Source: Pseudanabaena sp. Salubria-1 (GTDB lineage Bacteria > Cyanobacteriota > Cyanobacteriia > Pseudanabaenales > Pseudanabaenaceae). Taken from it: a stretch of 64,000 nucleotides of DNA. Shown here one piece after another: positions 24,616-34,050 of the stretch (position 1 is the first letter of the stretch; every line of letters starts with the position of its first letter). The notes beneath the pieces are model-generated. The model was not told the DNA's origin. It made no database searches and saw nothing but the letters and a program-made list of their open reading frames with translations. The DNA is taken from NCBI GenBank assembly GCA_023336205.1, contig JALQCR010000018.1, positions 62,001 through 126,000 of the forward strand, in the 5' to 3' direction. The position numbers were made by a program, and so were the translations under genes.

Positions 24616-25449
24616 TTAGACAACTCCATTTGCTTTAAACCAAACCTGTAATCGTTTCCAGCCATCCTCGGCTTCGGTCTGTCTATAGGAAGGACGATAA
24701 TCGGCGTGAAAAGCGTGAGGTGCGTCAGGATAAACGACGAGCTCAAATTTGGTACTGCCACCTTTGAGGCGATCGCGCATTTGCTCAACCGTATCTAAAG
24801 GAATACCCGTATCTTTGCCACCATAGAGTCCTAATATTGGCACTTGTAAGCTCTTGGCGATGTCAACTGGATGTTTGGGCGTGAGTGCAGTTGATTCGCC
24901 CACAAGTCTGCCATACCATGCGACACCAGCCTTGACTTTAGGGTTATGAGCAGCATAAAGCCAAGTAATTCGTCCACCCCAACAAAAACCAGTAATTCCC
25001 AGTTTGTTTGGATCTCCCTTCGCAGATTTCATCGCCCATGCCACAGTTGCATCAAGGTCAGACATTACCTGTGCATCAGGTACTTTACTAACCACTTTCC
25101 GAATCTCAGCAATATCCGTCAGTTTTGACACATCGCCCTGTCGATAAAACATTTCAGGGGCGATCGCTAAATAGCCTAATTTGGCTAAACGACGACAAAC
25201 ATCTTGAATATAAGCATGAACTCCAAAAATCTCTTGGACAACTAAGATGACAGGGAAATCTTTGCCTAAAGTCGGTCTAGCCCGATAGGCTGGAATTACG
25301 CCATCTTTCGTAGGAATTTTGACTTCGCCTGCAACGATCCCTTTGAAATCCGTCGAAATTGTGTTTGCCGAAATTGGCTGTACAGCGATCACAAAGCCAG
25401 CAGTCAGGCTACTAATCGCAATGAACTCGCGTCTGGTCAGTTTTGACAT
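24616..25449 (-). CDS. Dienelactone hydrolase family protein
   Basis: This alpha/beta hydrolase of 277 residues has the DLH-type triad: Cys nucleophile in G-F-C-W-G-G (about 155-160), Asp in G-G-K-D-T-G-I-P (about 212) and His in P-H-A-F-H-A-D (about 246). The N-terminus T-R-R-E-F-I followed by a hydrophobic stretch (residues 4-28) looks like a twin-arginine (Tat) export signal ending near S-A-N, so the enzyme is probably periplasmic. Natural substrates of such cyanobacterial enzymes are unknown; they need not degrade aromatics. Confidence 0.88.
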   Translation of the reverse strand: MSKLTRREFIAISSLTAGFVIAVQPISANTISTDFKGIVAGEVKIPTKDGVIPAYRARPTLGKDFPVILVVQEIFGVHAYIQDVCRRLAKLGYLAIAPEMFYRQGDVSKLTDIAEIRKVVSKVPDAQVMSDLDATVAWAMKSAKGDPNKLGITGFCWGGRITWLYAAHNPKVKAGVAWYGRLVGESTALTPKHPVDIAKSLQVPILGLYGGKDTGIPLDTVEQMRDRLKGGSTKFELVVYPDAPHAFHADYRPSYRQTEAEDGWKRLQVWFKANGVV

Positions 25450-25514
25450 TTAAGTTAGCCTTCAGAATATGGATGGCGATAAGTTTTCTCTAACGCTATC
25501 TATATTCTGTAACC

Positions 25515-25556
25515 TAAAAAGAAAAGGTGGCGCAAGCGCCACCTTTTCTTTTTTTT
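25515..25556. terminator. Terminator downstream of gpmI
   Basis: AAAAAGAAAAGGTGGCGC / GCGCCACCTTTTCTTTTT with a very short loop and poly-T on the minus side as well. It lies between gpmI and the DLH gene. Confidence 0.8.
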
Positions 25557-25604
25557 AATCCGCGTCATCCACAAATCTGTTTAATCCGCGATTTAGACTC
25601 TTAT

Positions 25605-27209
25605 TTATTTGCCTATTTTGACTGGTGTTTTAACGCTCTGTAGCTCATAAATTGCTGTTTCTAGCAAAGAAACACCAGTCATTTCTTCTGGTTGTGGGAC
25701 TTGCAAAATCTCTAAAATCGTAGGTGCAATGTCCGCTAGACGGCCACCTGAAGGCTTGAGCTTAACATCAGCACCATGACCATAGATCTTGCATCCTTCA
25801 CCCTCTATCAAAATAAATGGCACAGGATTGCTGGAGTGGGCAGTCCAAGGATTGCCATGCTCATCCCACATATATTCGGCATTACCATGATCTGCGGTAA
25901 TTAAAGCCGTACCGCCAGCATTAGCAATACTCGCTAATAATTTCCCCAAACTTCGATCGACATGTTCAAGCGCCTTGACTGTGGCTTCAAAGTTTCCAGT
26001 GTGCCCAACCATGTCTGGGTTAGCGTAGTTAATTACGATCAGCGAATAAATGCGTTTAGCGATCGCCTCTGAAGCGATGCGTGTCACCTCAGCCGCAGAC
26101 ATAGCAGGTTCTTGATCGTAGGTAGACACCCTTGGACTATTGACTAAAACTCGATCGTCACCTTCACTGGCTTCTTCCAAACCACCATCAAAGAAATAGG
26201 TGACATGGGCATATTTCTCAGTTTCGGCTAGGCGTAATTGTTTTAGCCCATGCTTAGCCACGACTGGGCCCAGCAAATTAGTTAAGTTTTGGGGTAAAAA
26301 GGCAACAGGAACAGGTAGAGCGCTATCGTACTGCGTAAATGTGGCATAGGCGATATCCTCGATATAATCGCGTTCAAAACCTGCAAAGTTTTTCGCAACA
26401 ATAGCTTGGGTAATCTCGCGAGAGCGATCTGGACGGAAATTAAAGCAAATTACACCGTCACCAGAGGCGATCGCACCTTGTGCAATTCGAGTTGGGGGCA
26501 AAAATTCGTCGGTAACTTTTTCTTTGTAGGCAGATTCCAACAAATCCGTTGGTTCAGTTAGCTCAGTGGTAATGCGATCGTTAGTCAGGACTTCATAGGC
26601 TTTTTGAACGCGATCCCAACGCTTGTCGCGATCCATCACAAAATAACGTCCACTGATCGTGACAATGCGTCCGACACCAATTTTTTTAATATGTGCTTGT
26701 AAAAGCTTTATAAAGTTGATCCCTGAATGGGGCAAAGTGTCTCGTCCATCAGTAATCACATGAATACAGACATCGTCAATTTGTTGAGATTTGGCTAAAT
26801 CTAGTAATCCCAATAGATGATCGATATGTGAATGCACGCCGCCATCAGAGCAAAGCCCGATAAGATGCAATTTGCTATGGTTAGCCCTGACCTTTTCACA
26901 AACTTGGACTAGTACAGAATTTGACAACAACGAGCCATCATCGACAGCATCAGAAATTCTCACTAATTCCTGAGGTACAACTCGACCAGCACCAATGTTT
27001 AAATGTCCAACTTCAGAGTTGCCCATTTGACCTTTTGGTAAGCCAACATCTTTGCCAGAGGCTTGGAGGAGGGTTTTGGGGTAGGTACTCCATAGGCTAT
27101 CCATGACGGGAGTATTTGCTGCGGCGATCGCATTGCCCTCGGTTTCTTCCCTATGTCCCCAGCCGTCTAAGATGATCAGAACCAGTGGAGAAACAGACCC
27201 CGTTTGCAT
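25605..27209 (-). CDS. gpmI: 2,3-bisphosphoglycerate-independent phosphoglycerate mutase
   Basis: GpmI interconverts 3- and 2-phosphoglycerate in glycolysis using two Mn ions and a phosphoserine intermediate. The 534-residue protein opens L-V-L-I-I-L-D-G-W-G-H-R with the metal Asp, has the phosphorylated Ser in G-Q-M-G-N-S-E-V-G-H-L-N, and carries metal ligands in D-P-D-M-V-G-H-T-G-N, L-I-T-A-D-H-G-N-A-E and T-A-H-S-S-N-P-V-P. Length is normal. The ATG at 27209 gives the usual N-terminus; a longer reading from 27272 adds 21 residues with no family match. Confidence 0.95.
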   Translation of the reverse strand: MQTGSVSPLVLIILDGWGHREETEGNAIAAANTPVMDSLWSTYPKTLLQASGKDVGLPKGQMGNSEVGHLNIGAGRVVPQELVRISDAVDDGSLLSNSVLVQVCEKVRANHSKLHLIGLCSDGGVHSHIDHLLGLLDLAKSQQIDDVCIHVITDGRDTLPHSGINFIKLLQAHIKKIGVGRIVTISGRYFVMDRDKRWDRVQKAYEVLTNDRITTELTEPTDLLESAYKEKVTDEFLPPTRIAQGAIASGDGVICFNFRPDRSREITQAIVAKNFAGFERDYIEDIAYATFTQYDSALPVPVAFLPQNLTNLLGPVVAKHGLKQLRLAETEKYAHVTYFFDGGLEEASEGDDRVLVNSPRVSTYDQEPAMSAAEVTRIASEAIAKRIYSLIVINYANPDMVGHTGNFEATVKALEHVDRSLGKLLASIANAGGTALITADHGNAEYMWDEHGNPWTAHSSNPVPFILIEGEGCKIYGHGADVKLKPSGGRLADIAPTILEILQVPQPEEMTGVSLLETAIYELQSVKTPVKIGK

Positions 27210-27373
27210 AAAAGACAGTTCCTTGTTAAGTACATGTTCACTCCTCACTAGGCAATCATACCATTGGAGCAAATTTACGGATTATCTTAACAATACTTGG
27301 CAATTTGCGCGATCGCAATGTATCGTAAAAAACTTTTAATTATTCCCAAAATTGCCGTGCTTTATTTCAAAAC

Positions 27374-27420
27374 CAATTTTGGGGTTAGCAGTGCGCACGG
27401 CACTGCTAACCCCAAAATTG
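27374..27420. repeat. Long inverted repeat between gpmI and lysC
   Basis: Perfect 21-bp arms (CAATTTTGGGGTTAGCAGTG...) surround a GCACG loop. The genes are divergent here, so a terminator role is not obvious. Part of the arm (CAATTTTGGGGTT) recurs in the hairpin at 38603-38647. Confidence 0.7.
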
Positions 27421-27545
27421 CTCATTTATTTTGCCGATCGCTAAGGAATGTATGATGATTACTCTGTAGTGCTTTGCTGTGACTTAGGTTAGTTAGTAAA
27501 ACATCACAATAAATTCTTTCATCGGTTCAAAAATTTCCCTCACGA

Positions 27546-29375
27546 ATGGCGTTAATAGTTCAGAAATATGGTGGCTCATCCGTAGCCGATGCCGATCGCA
27601 TTAAAGCAGTCCGAGATCGCATTAAGCGGACAGTTGATGCAGGCAATCAAGTTGTGGTCGTGGTTTCGGCAATGGGCAAAACCACCGATGGTCTGGTTGC
27701 CCTTGCGCAATCTGTGTCAGTAAATCATAACCAAAGCCTCATTGAAATTGCTGCAAAAGAGCGTGAGATGGATCTGCTCTTAGCTACAGGCGAACAGGTG
27801 ACGATCGCTTTGCTAAGCATGGCATTGCAAGAAGTCGGTCAACCTGCGATCGCCATGAATGGCTCGCAAGTAAGGGTAGTCACCGAGCCGAACCATACCC
27901 GTGCCAGAATTTTATATGTGGAACCAGATCAAATCCAAGCAGCACTTACTCTTGGTAAAGTTGTGGTGATTGCAGGGTTTCAAGGCGTAGCAATTGATCA
28001 ATCAACGGGTTTGCCTAGCACTGAAATTACAACCCTCGGACGTGGCGGCTCAGACACCTCAGCAGTAGCGATCGCGGCGGCGATCGAAGCTGACATTTGC
28101 GAAATATATACTGATGTTCCAGGGATTTTGACGACTGACCCGCGCATTGTTCCCAAAGCGCAGATGTTAACGGAAATTACTTGTGATGAAATGCTGGAGC
28201 TCGCGAGTCTTGGCGCAAAGGTTTTGCATCCACGATCAGTGGAGATCGCCCGTAATTTTGGCGTAAAAATGTGTGTGCGATCGAGTTGGCTCGATGATGC
28301 AGGTACAGTGATCACTTCGCCACGCATCGGTACTGGCAATCTCAAATCCTTGGAAGTGAATCGTTTTGTCGAGACAGTCTCCATTGATTACGATCAGGTC
28401 AAAATTGCGCTCTTGCAAATTCCAGATCGCCCAGGGATCGCCTCACAACTTTTTAAATCCCTAGCCGATCAAGGAATCAACGTTGACTTGATTATTCAAG
28501 CAGTGCAAGAGACTGAAGGAGTAAATGACATCGCCTTTACAATTCCTCAAAATCAATTGCAGTTGGCGGAAGTAGTCACCCGCAGCTTGGAAATTGGGGC
28601 AAGTTTAGTTACCGTCGATTCTAATGTTGCCAAAATCAGCATTATCGGAGTGGGCATGATCGGGCGACCAGGGGTTGCCGCGCAAATGTTTACGTCTCTC
28701 GCTGAAGCGGGTATCAATATTCAAATGATTTCCACTTCGGAAATTAAAATTAGCTGTGTGATTGCGGCGACCGACGGAGAAAACGCGATCGCGGCAATCC
28801 AAAAAGCCTTTGATGTAGCAGTGAGATCGCATCAAGCCTGTGAAATTACTTCTGAAAATAGCTCAGATATTTCGCCTGTACGTGGGGTAGCTCTAGATCG
28901 TAATCGCGCCAGAATTGCAGTACAGCAAGTACCCGACCGCCCAGGCATGGCAGCGAAAATCCTTGAGCAACTGGTCGAACAAAACATTAGCTTGGATATG
29001 ATTGTGCAGTCGCAGTCTGATCGCGATGTTAATGAGATTGCTTTTACTGTAGCGATCGCCGATCTTGCCAAAGCTGAAACAGCGCTGAAAGAATATGCTA
29101 AAGTTCTCGGCTATGGTGAAGTTACCTGCGATGGGGACATTAGCAAAGTCAGTATTGTCGGTGCAAATATGATCCATCAATCGGGAATTGCCGCCCGCAT
29201 GTTTAGCGCTCTTGCGGATGCAAACATTAATATTGAGATGATCGCCACATCCGAGATTAAGGTTAGCTGTGTGGTTCGCGATCATCAAGCGGAACAAGCA
29301 CTGAAAGTTATTCATCAAGAGTTTAACCTGTCTGGCGATCATGCAATTGAAGTTCCCAGTGCCTTGAAAAATTAG
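27546..29375 (+). CDS. lysC: Aspartate kinase with four ACT domains
   Basis: This enzyme phosphorylates aspartate, the first step toward lysine, threonine and methionine. The N-terminal kinase domain (1-250) shows V-Q-K-Y-G-G-S-S-V-A (about 5-14) and L-G-R-G-G-S-D-T-S-A-V-A (about 164-175). Two tandem ACT pairs follow (about 270-420 and 450-600), each containing R-P-G-I/M-A and I-x-M-I-x-T-S-E-I-K-x-S-C-V. The four-ACT design, 609 residues, is typical of cyanobacteria, whereas most bacteria have two ACT domains; the ACT domains bind lysine and/or threonine for feedback inhibition. The ATG start is well placed. Confidence 0.95.
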   Translation: MALIVQKYGGSSVADADRIKAVRDRIKRTVDAGNQVVVVVSAMGKTTDGLVALAQSVSVNHNQSLIEIAAKEREMDLLLATGEQVTIALLSMALQEVGQPAIAMNGSQVRVVTEPNHTRARILYVEPDQIQAALTLGKVVVIAGFQGVAIDQSTGLPSTEITTLGRGGSDTSAVAIAAAIEADICEIYTDVPGILTTDPRIVPKAQMLTEITCDEMLELASLGAKVLHPRSVEIARNFGVKMCVRSSWLDDAGTVITSPRIGTGNLKSLEVNRFVETVSIDYDQVKIALLQIPDRPGIASQLFKSLADQGINVDLIIQAVQETEGVNDIAFTIPQNQLQLAEVVTRSLEIGASLVTVDSNVAKISIIGVGMIGRPGVAAQMFTSLAEAGINIQMISTSEIKISCVIAATDGENAIAAIQKAFDVAVRSHQACEITSENSSDISPVRGVALDRNRARIAVQQVPDRPGMAAKILEQLVEQNISLDMIVQSQSDRDVNEIAFTVAIADLAKAETALKEYAKVLGYGEVTCDGDISKVSIVGANMIHQSGIAARMFSALADANINIEMIATSEIKVSCVVRDHQAEQALKVIHQEFNLSGDHAIEVPSALKN

Positions 29376-29405
29376 CAAGTGTGGCACTTCACGTCACACT
29401 TGCTA
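29374..29405. terminator. Weak hairpin after lysC
   Basis: TAGCAAGTGTG pairs with CACACTTGCTA across a short loop. There is no T-run, so termination is uncertain. Confidence 0.4.
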
Positions 29406-29445
29406 AACAGGCTTTAAGATAAGTACATATCCCGCGAGCATTTCT

Positions 29446-30150
29446 ATGTCATCTGATAATTCTAGCGATCGCACTGATGATTCACCAGTCAATCCTCCTA
29501 ACGATCCTAAGCAATCACCTCCTGTTCCCAATCAAGAACATCCAGTCAAAAATTTCATACTTGATAATTTACCCACTGTTACGGTAGCGATTTTGTTGGC
29601 AGTTGGGGTGCGGGTATTTATTGCAGAGCCTCGTTATATTCCTTCAAGCTCGATGGAGCCAACTTTATTAATTGACGATCGCCTAATTATTGATAAGCTT
29701 TCGATCCGTTGGCGCAAGCCTGAGCGTGGCGAAATTATCGTATTTAATCCACCGATTAATCCTATTGTTCCTGATGCTTCTAAGGTCTATATCAAACGAG
29801 TGATTGGGGTGCCAGGCGATCGCATCAGTATTCATGATGGCAAAGTCTTTATAAATGATGCGCCTCTAAATGAGCCATACATTGCCGCGCCGCCAAACTA
29901 CACTTTGCCAACTCAAGACGATGCTCTCTGTCCCAACTGCTTCCGTCCTGATAATGTCCAGTCTGGCAAAGAGCATCCATTTTTTACTGTGCCGAATGGC
30001 AAATATTGGGTGATGGGCGATAATCGCAATAACAGTTTGGATTCCCATGCATGGGGATTTATGCCCGAAGAGAATCTAGTTGGTCGAGCGATGTTTCGTT
30101 ATTGGCCATTCGACAAGCGTGCTGGTAATTTAAACGTTCCTAAATATTAG
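29446..30150 (+). CDS. lepB: Signal peptidase I
   Basis: This enzyme cleaves signal peptides from exported proteins at the membrane. The 234-residue protein has a polar N-terminus, one membrane segment (about 43-62, V-T-V-A-I-L-L-A-V-G-V-R-V-F-I-A), the catalytic Ser in P-S-S-S-M-E-P-T-L, the catalytic Lys in V-Y-I-K-R-V-I-G-V-P-G-D, and the G-D-N-R-N-N-S-L-D-S motif. A Cys-x-x-Cys insert (C-P-N-C) precedes the last motif. Length and topology are normal for cyanobacterial LepB. Confidence 0.94.
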   Translation: MSSDNSSDRTDDSPVNPPNDPKQSPPVPNQEHPVKNFILDNLPTVTVAILLAVGVRVFIAEPRYIPSSSMEPTLLIDDRLIIDKLSIRWRKPERGEIIVFNPPINPIVPDASKVYIKRVIGVPGDRISIHDGKVFINDAPLNEPYIAAPPNYTLPTQDDALCPNCFRPDNVQSGKEHPFFTVPNGKYWVMGDNRNNSLDSHAWGFMPEENLVGRAMFRYWPFDKRAGNLNVPKY

Positions 30151-30869
30151 ACTCTCTCCCCCCAGCCTCTCCTCTCCCAAAGGGAGAGGGCATGGTAGTT
30201 CCATTTACGGAAAGGCAAGCAGGAAGGGAGTGAGAGAAAAATTAGAGGGAGGAAAATCAGTAAAAATAAGAACAAGAGAGAACACCTTGCCCTTGATGAA
30301 TCGTACGATAGTCATGACGGCGAACAGTGGTCAACATAAAACAGTGAATAATCACCCAAATAGTAGGAGCGTTACCACCACGACGAAAACCCGTATCCTC
30401 CTGACAAAGGACATCACACACCCAATGCAATCGATTTTCAATACGTTCGACATAAATCAAAGACTGTAGAGACGACCAATGTTTAAGCAAGTGATAAAGC
30501 ACAAAATGGCTACGCCATTTTGTGCTTTGGTATAAAAAGGGGGAAGACGAAAAATCTTGTTCCCTTCCCTTTGTAAGGGAGGGTTAGAGATGGGTAATTG
30601 ATGAGGTTTTCAAGTTCCTCCTATATAGCAATGTAAGCTTTGCTTAGGACATAAAACCCAAAAGATGAGTGGCAGAGCTTTGCTCTGCCACTCATCTTTT
30701 GAGTTTTATCTATCTCTTACGTAGCTATACGTGTTTACACTGGAGACTTTTCAAGGGGGGCTGGGGGGATCTAGACAATTCTTAAATGTTTTTCTAAAGG
30801 TGTTGCGAAGCAACACGTATGGAAGGATTCAAGAGCGAGTGACCAAGCTTAAAGTAGCTTGAACTGACA
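30151..30869. other. Repeat-rich intergenic region
   Basis: The 719-base gap between lepB and rnz contains C-rich/G-rich short repeats (around 30155-30195 and 30750-30775), a transposase remnant (30257-30502), a hairpin AAAGCACAAAATGGC / complement at 30495-30528, and a larger hairpin at about 30655-30705. No complete gene is seen. Confidence 0.6.
30257..30502 (-). pseudogene. ISAs1-family transposase remnant (C-terminal piece)
   Basis: The minus frame reads Y-V-E-R-I-E-N-R-L-H-W-V-C-D-V, then Q-E-D-T-G-F-R-R-G-N-A-P with an extra Gly. This matches the C-terminal R-x-H-W-x-x-D-V-x-x-x-E-D-x-x-R-x-R-x-G-N-A-P signature of ISAs1 (H-repeat) transposases. Only about 80 codons remain, with no N-terminal or catalytic portion and no visible IS ends. 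Confidence 0.65.
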
Positions 30870-31802
30870 TCAGTTAGTGACAGGTATCTCATAGGTCATG
30901 AAGTCGTATGCAGGAATAGTATTCGCAAAAATCATTCTAGCTTCATTAACTAAATCTTCCAATAGAATGGGATTGCCAGGGGAATAGCGCGGGCTAAAAT
31001 GGGTCATGATTAATTGCTTCACATTAGCCAATAGTGCTACCTGTGCTGCCATAGTACTAGTAGAATGCAACCGCTGAAAAGCCATATCGGAATCTTGATG
31101 GGCAAAGGTGGACTCATGGATGAGTACATCAACATTCTGAGCAAGTTCTACTGAACTATCACAAAAAATTGTATCCGTACAATAGGCAATCTTCCTTCCA
31201 ATTTGAGGAGCGCCACAAAATTCTTTTCCATTGATTTTGCGTCCATCGGGAAGCATAACCGTTTTACCCTGTTTCAATTCACCAAAAATGGGCCCAGGAG
31301 GGATATTCATGCCGATCGCTTTATCGACATCAAACTTACCAGCGCGATCGCGTTCTACCAAACGATAACCATGCGCCGTCACTTTATGTTTAAGAGGAGC
31401 AGCCATCATATAAAATTCTGAATCCTCGCAAACTAGTCCCGCTTTGACTTTATGCACCTTAATCGAATAGGAGAGACGAGTCTCGCTATAGCGCAGACAA
31501 GCATCGAGATAGTCTCCCAAACCAGTTGGGCCATAAATATCAATGTGGCTTACATTCCCTGCCATACCACAACTTGCTAGCAATCCTGGCAAACCAAAGA
31601 TATGATCGCCATGCATGTGCGTAACAAAAATCTTCGTGATTTGACTAATTTTGACATCACTTCGCAGCAACTGGTGCTGCGTTGCCTCGCCACAATCTAG
31701 CAACCAAACTTCGGCACGTTGAGGTAGTCGTACCGCCACACTGGAGACATTGCGCCCGCGTGTAGGCACACCCGAACTAGTACCAAGAAAGGTGATTTGC
31801 AT
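30870..31802 (-). CDS. rnz: Ribonuclease Z (tRNA 3' processing)
   Basis: RNase Z cuts tRNA precursors after the discriminator base, which matters here because tRNA-Ser lacks an encoded CCA. The 310-residue short form shows F-L-G-T-S-S-G-V-P-T at the N-terminus, the metallo-beta-lactamase motif T-H-M-H-G-D-H-I-F-G-L-P-G (about 60-72), Y-C-T-D-T (about 213), I-H-E-S-T-F (about 232) and M-T-H-F-S-P-R-Y (about 272). It is the last gene of a tight operon; the OmpA-like gene stops 2 nt upstream. Confidence 0.94.
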   Translation of the reverse strand: MQITFLGTSSGVPTRGRNVSSVAVRLPQRAEVWLLDCGEATQHQLLRSDVKISQITKIFVTHMHGDHIFGLPGLLASCGMAGNVSHIDIYGPTGLGDYLDACLRYSETRLSYSIKVHKVKAGLVCEDSEFYMMAAPLKHKVTAHGYRLVERDRAGKFDVDKAIGMNIPPGPIFGELKQGKTVMLPDGRKINGKEFCGAPQIGRKIAYCTDTIFCDSSVELAQNVDVLIHESTFAHQDSDMAFQRLHSTSTMAAQVALLANVKQLIMTHFSPRYSPGNPILLEDLVNEARMIFANTIPAYDFMTYEIPVTN

Positions 31803-31804
31803 AT

Positions 31805-32365
31805 TTAGTCATCTACAAAAATCTCGATGCGGCGGTTACCTTTACTATTATTGTCACCAGCACTGCTCGCCAAAGGACGACTAGCACCATAGCCAACTAC
31901 CATCCAATAATAGGTTTGTTCGCCGCGCAGTCTTGCCAAATATTCTCTAACTGCTGAGGCTCGTAAATAGGATAGAGTTAGCGCATCCCCCGCATTACTT
32001 ACATCCATATGCCCGTTAATTCGCACCCTCTTGCCCGTTGCCAATGGCAATTGCGCAGCAACTTCATCTAGTAGTCGAAAGCTTTCTGGACGAATGCTAG
32101 CTTTATTTGCCTCAAACAAAGCGTCTGCCGAGAGGGTAAATTGCTGCTTTTTGTAATTTAAAAAGTTAAATGAAGGTTGCCATACTAAATCTGGACGAAT
32201 AAAAGCGATCGCTAAACCAATACTCAGTCCAGCGATCGCACTCACGCCCAAAACAGCGCTACGAATCAAAAAGGTGACAGCAGAGCGTCCCGTTTGACTA
32301 AAGTCACCAGACGGCTTACCCGAAGATTTACCTAATGACTTATCAGGATTCGGTAAATTTGCCAC
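31805..32365 (-). CDS. OmpA-family peptidoglycan-binding protein
   Basis: The 186-residue protein has a polar N-terminus, one membrane segment (about 33-56) and a C-terminal OmpA-like domain. The domain has A-L-F-E-A-N-K-A-S-I-R-P-E-S (about 85-98), I-N-G-H-M-D-V-S-N-A-G-D-A-L-T-L-S-Y-L-R-A-S-A-V-R-E-Y-L and a final G-N-R-R-I-E-I-F-V-D-D. It probably anchors to the cell wall from the inner membrane. It lies between ndhS (2 nt gap) and rnz (2 nt gap), so the three are cotranscribed, although no functional link is evident. Confidence 0.87.
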   Translation of the reverse strand: MANLPNPDKSLGKSSGKPSGDFSQTGRSAVTFLIRSAVLGVSAIAGLSIGLAIAFIRPDLVWQPSFNFLNYKKQQFTLSADALFEANKASIRPESFRLLDEVAAQLPLATGKRVRINGHMDVSNAGDALTLSYLRASAVREYLARLRGEQTYYWMVVGYGASRPLASSAGDNNSKGNRRIEIFVDD

Positions 32366-32367
32366 GA

Positions 32368-32577
32368 TTATTTCTTCTTTGCTTTAGAGCTAACAGTCGT
32401 ATCGATTAGTTCTAACTCCGTTGCTCGAAAAGACACAATCTTTTCCCAGTTACCACCACCAAAAATTACAGCAACACGCTCATCGGTTACCCGTTGTACC
32501 TGTCCTTGAAATCCATAATAGGTGTCACCTTCATTGACAACCCGCACCGCAGAACCTGGAAAAATGATTGGCTGCAT
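32368..32577 (-). CDS. ndhS: NAD(P)H dehydrogenase-like complex subunit S
   Basis: NdhS is a small SH3-like subunit of the cyanobacterial/chloroplast NDH-1 complex that helps ferredoxin dock. The 69-residue sequence (I-F-P-G-S-A-V-R-V, then D-T-Y-Y-G-F-Q-G-Q-V-Q-R-V and G-G-N-W-E-K-I-V-S-F-R) matches the family across its length. It has a Lys-rich tail. It is the first gene of the ndhS-ompA-rnz operon. Confidence 0.85.
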   Translation of the reverse strand: MQPIIFPGSAVRVVNEGDTYYGFQGQVQRVTDERVAVIFGGGNWEKIVSFRATELELIDTTVSSKAKKK

Positions 32578-32673
32578 ATTCTCTCAAAACTCCTTAACTA
32601 TGGGTTTAACTAGGTTCATTCTATATCTTTTACTGCCGCTCTGAGTATTTCGACCTCCACTCGAATTTTTTAA

Positions 32674-32748
32674 CATAAGTAGGCACGCTTAATTAATTAC
32701 ACATCCCAACCCTTAAGGGTTGGGATGTGTAATTTTTATTCTGCACAG
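32674..32748 (+). repeat. MITE-like palindromic repeat, copy 1
   Basis: It opens ATAAGTAGGCACGCTTAATT, contains a hairpin of TTACACATCCCAACCC with its complement, and ends TATTCTGCACAG. The same element occurs inverted at 34511-34610. Confidence 0.75.
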
Positions 32749-32781
32749 GTAATTACAGCGCTTTATACCCAAATCCAAACC

Positions 32782-32830
32782 AAGAAAATTTTTGAAAGTG
32801 TTGCTTCGCAACACTTTCAAAAATTTTCTT
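32782..32830. repeat. Perfect hairpin with 23-bp arms
   Basis: Arms AAGAAAATTTTTGAAAGTGT... and complement with a TTC loop. The inner TTTTTTGAAAGTGTTGCTT core also occurs in the hairpin at 18333-18385. Confidence 0.65.
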
Positions 32831-32860
32831 GTAGTGCGTTTTCTCGGAAATTGCTGTAAA

Positions 32861-32907
32861 CCCCAAAGCATAAAGGCGGTATGGAGCACCGCTTTTATGC
32901 TTTGGGG
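32861..32907. terminator. Terminator of the DnaJ-TPR gene
   Basis: CCCCAAAGCATAAAGGCGGT pairs, with one bulge, with ACCGCTTTTATGCTTTGGGG, 13 bases beyond the stop codon on the minus strand. Confidence 0.7.
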
Positions 32908-32919
32908 CTTTCTTTAGCA

Positions 32920-34050
32920 TTAGCGCTTCGAGTCATCTTGATTATCAGGTGAAGCAGCCCATCCGAGCAGATTTGATAGCCAGCCGCGTTTTTGTGGTGG
33001 TGGCAAAGATGCTTTTTTTGTAGTTGCAGGATTTGGATTTGGCTCACTTTTATTATTGTTCTTAGCGGTATTAGTATTCGTCTGACTCGGAACTGGTTTA
33101 CTAATATCGTTGATATGCTTTAATGCCAATGACTCCTTAGGATTAATCTGAAGCGATCGCTGAAAGCTAACTTTTGCCATTTGCGGCTGATTGATATTTT
33201 TATAAACCACACCGAGCATGGCATGACACTTACTATTGTTCTTGTCAAGTTGAAGGATCTCGCGCAAATCCTTGAGAGCTGATTTCCAATCGCCCTGACT
33301 TATATAGATTTCACAAATTTTCAAGCGATCGCCAATTGCTCCAGCATCACGCTCCTCAATTCTGGTTTGAATTATAGTTTCATCGGAGTCGGGTTTACGG
33401 TTACTAGAAGGCTGATAAATCGAGTATTGAGGGGGTGGAGATGCGTAACTAGTTTTTTGGGGTGGAGTGGGATAGTTTGCTGAATAAGGTTGTGGACTTT
33501 TGGTGGGTGACATGGGCATAAGCACTGGCGGCATGTTTTCTGCACCATATTGGTAACCTTCTTTATAGAGAATGTAAACCAGATTTAGTTCACTGATTTG
33601 GGCTGTATATTCCAGAATAGTTTTGATCGATTGGTACTGCACATTTGCGATCGCGGCAACTGAGCGCTCGTACAGACCATCATTAGGAGTCATCATCAAC
33701 TCACAGGCGATCTTAGAATGAATTGGCACATTGCGCGATTTTTGCATTAAACGCTTAGCAAGCAGCTTAAATATGCCTTGATAAGCTCTACGCTCTTCCT
33801 CTCTCATCAGCACGTTATAGGCTGGGTTAACCAGTTTTGCTAGATATTGCGTGGCGATTTCTTTTTCTTCATCTGAAAAGCCATAAACATCAGGGTGCAA
33901 TATACGAGCAATGCTCAAATAAACATGACGAATGTAAAAAGGACTGCTGGTGATTGGCAAGCCCAAGGCAGCGTAGTAGTCATGATTGAACTGACTAATA
34001 CCTCGATCAATACGGATAAACTGGAGTTTTGACTCCTTGGGCTGATTCAT
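32920..34050 (-). CDS. DnaJ-domain / TPR protein
   Basis: The 376-residue protein begins with a J-domain (about 20-95) that keeps the H-P-D motif (I-L-H-P-D-V-Y-G, about 52-59), so it could stimulate an Hsp70. A helical middle (about 100-180) leads to a Pro/Ser/Tyr-rich linker (180-225), then TPR units (about 235-310: Y-I-S-Q-G-D-W-K-S-A-L-K-D-L, A-M-L-G-V-V-Y-K-N-I-N-Q-P-Q-M-A) and a disordered Asn/Pro/Lys tail. Specific partners are unknown. It is transcribed alone, and inverted copies of a repeat element flank the gene. Confidence 0.8.
   Translation of the reverse strand: MNQPKESKLQFIRIDRGISQFNHDYYAALGLPITSSPFYIRHVYLSIARILHPDVYGFSDEEKEIATQYLAKLVNPAYNVLMREEERRAYQGIFKLLAKRLMQKSRNVPIHSKIACELMMTPNDGLYERSVAAIANVQYQSIKTILEYTAQISELNLVYILYKEGYQYGAENMPPVLMPMSPTKSPQPYSANYPTPPQKTSYASPPPQYSIYQPSSNRKPDSDETIIQTRIEERDAGAIGDRLKICEIYISQGDWKSALKDLREILQLDKNNSKCHAMLGVVYKNINQPQMAKVSFQRSLQINPKESLALKHINDISKPVPSQTNTNTAKNNNKSEPNPNPATTKKASLPPPQKRGWLSNLLGWAASPDNQDDSKR

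Noticed and set aside
30230..30469. Plus-strand open frame after lepB
   Set aside because: It is antisense to a recognisable ISAs1 transposase remnant and has no family resemblance.
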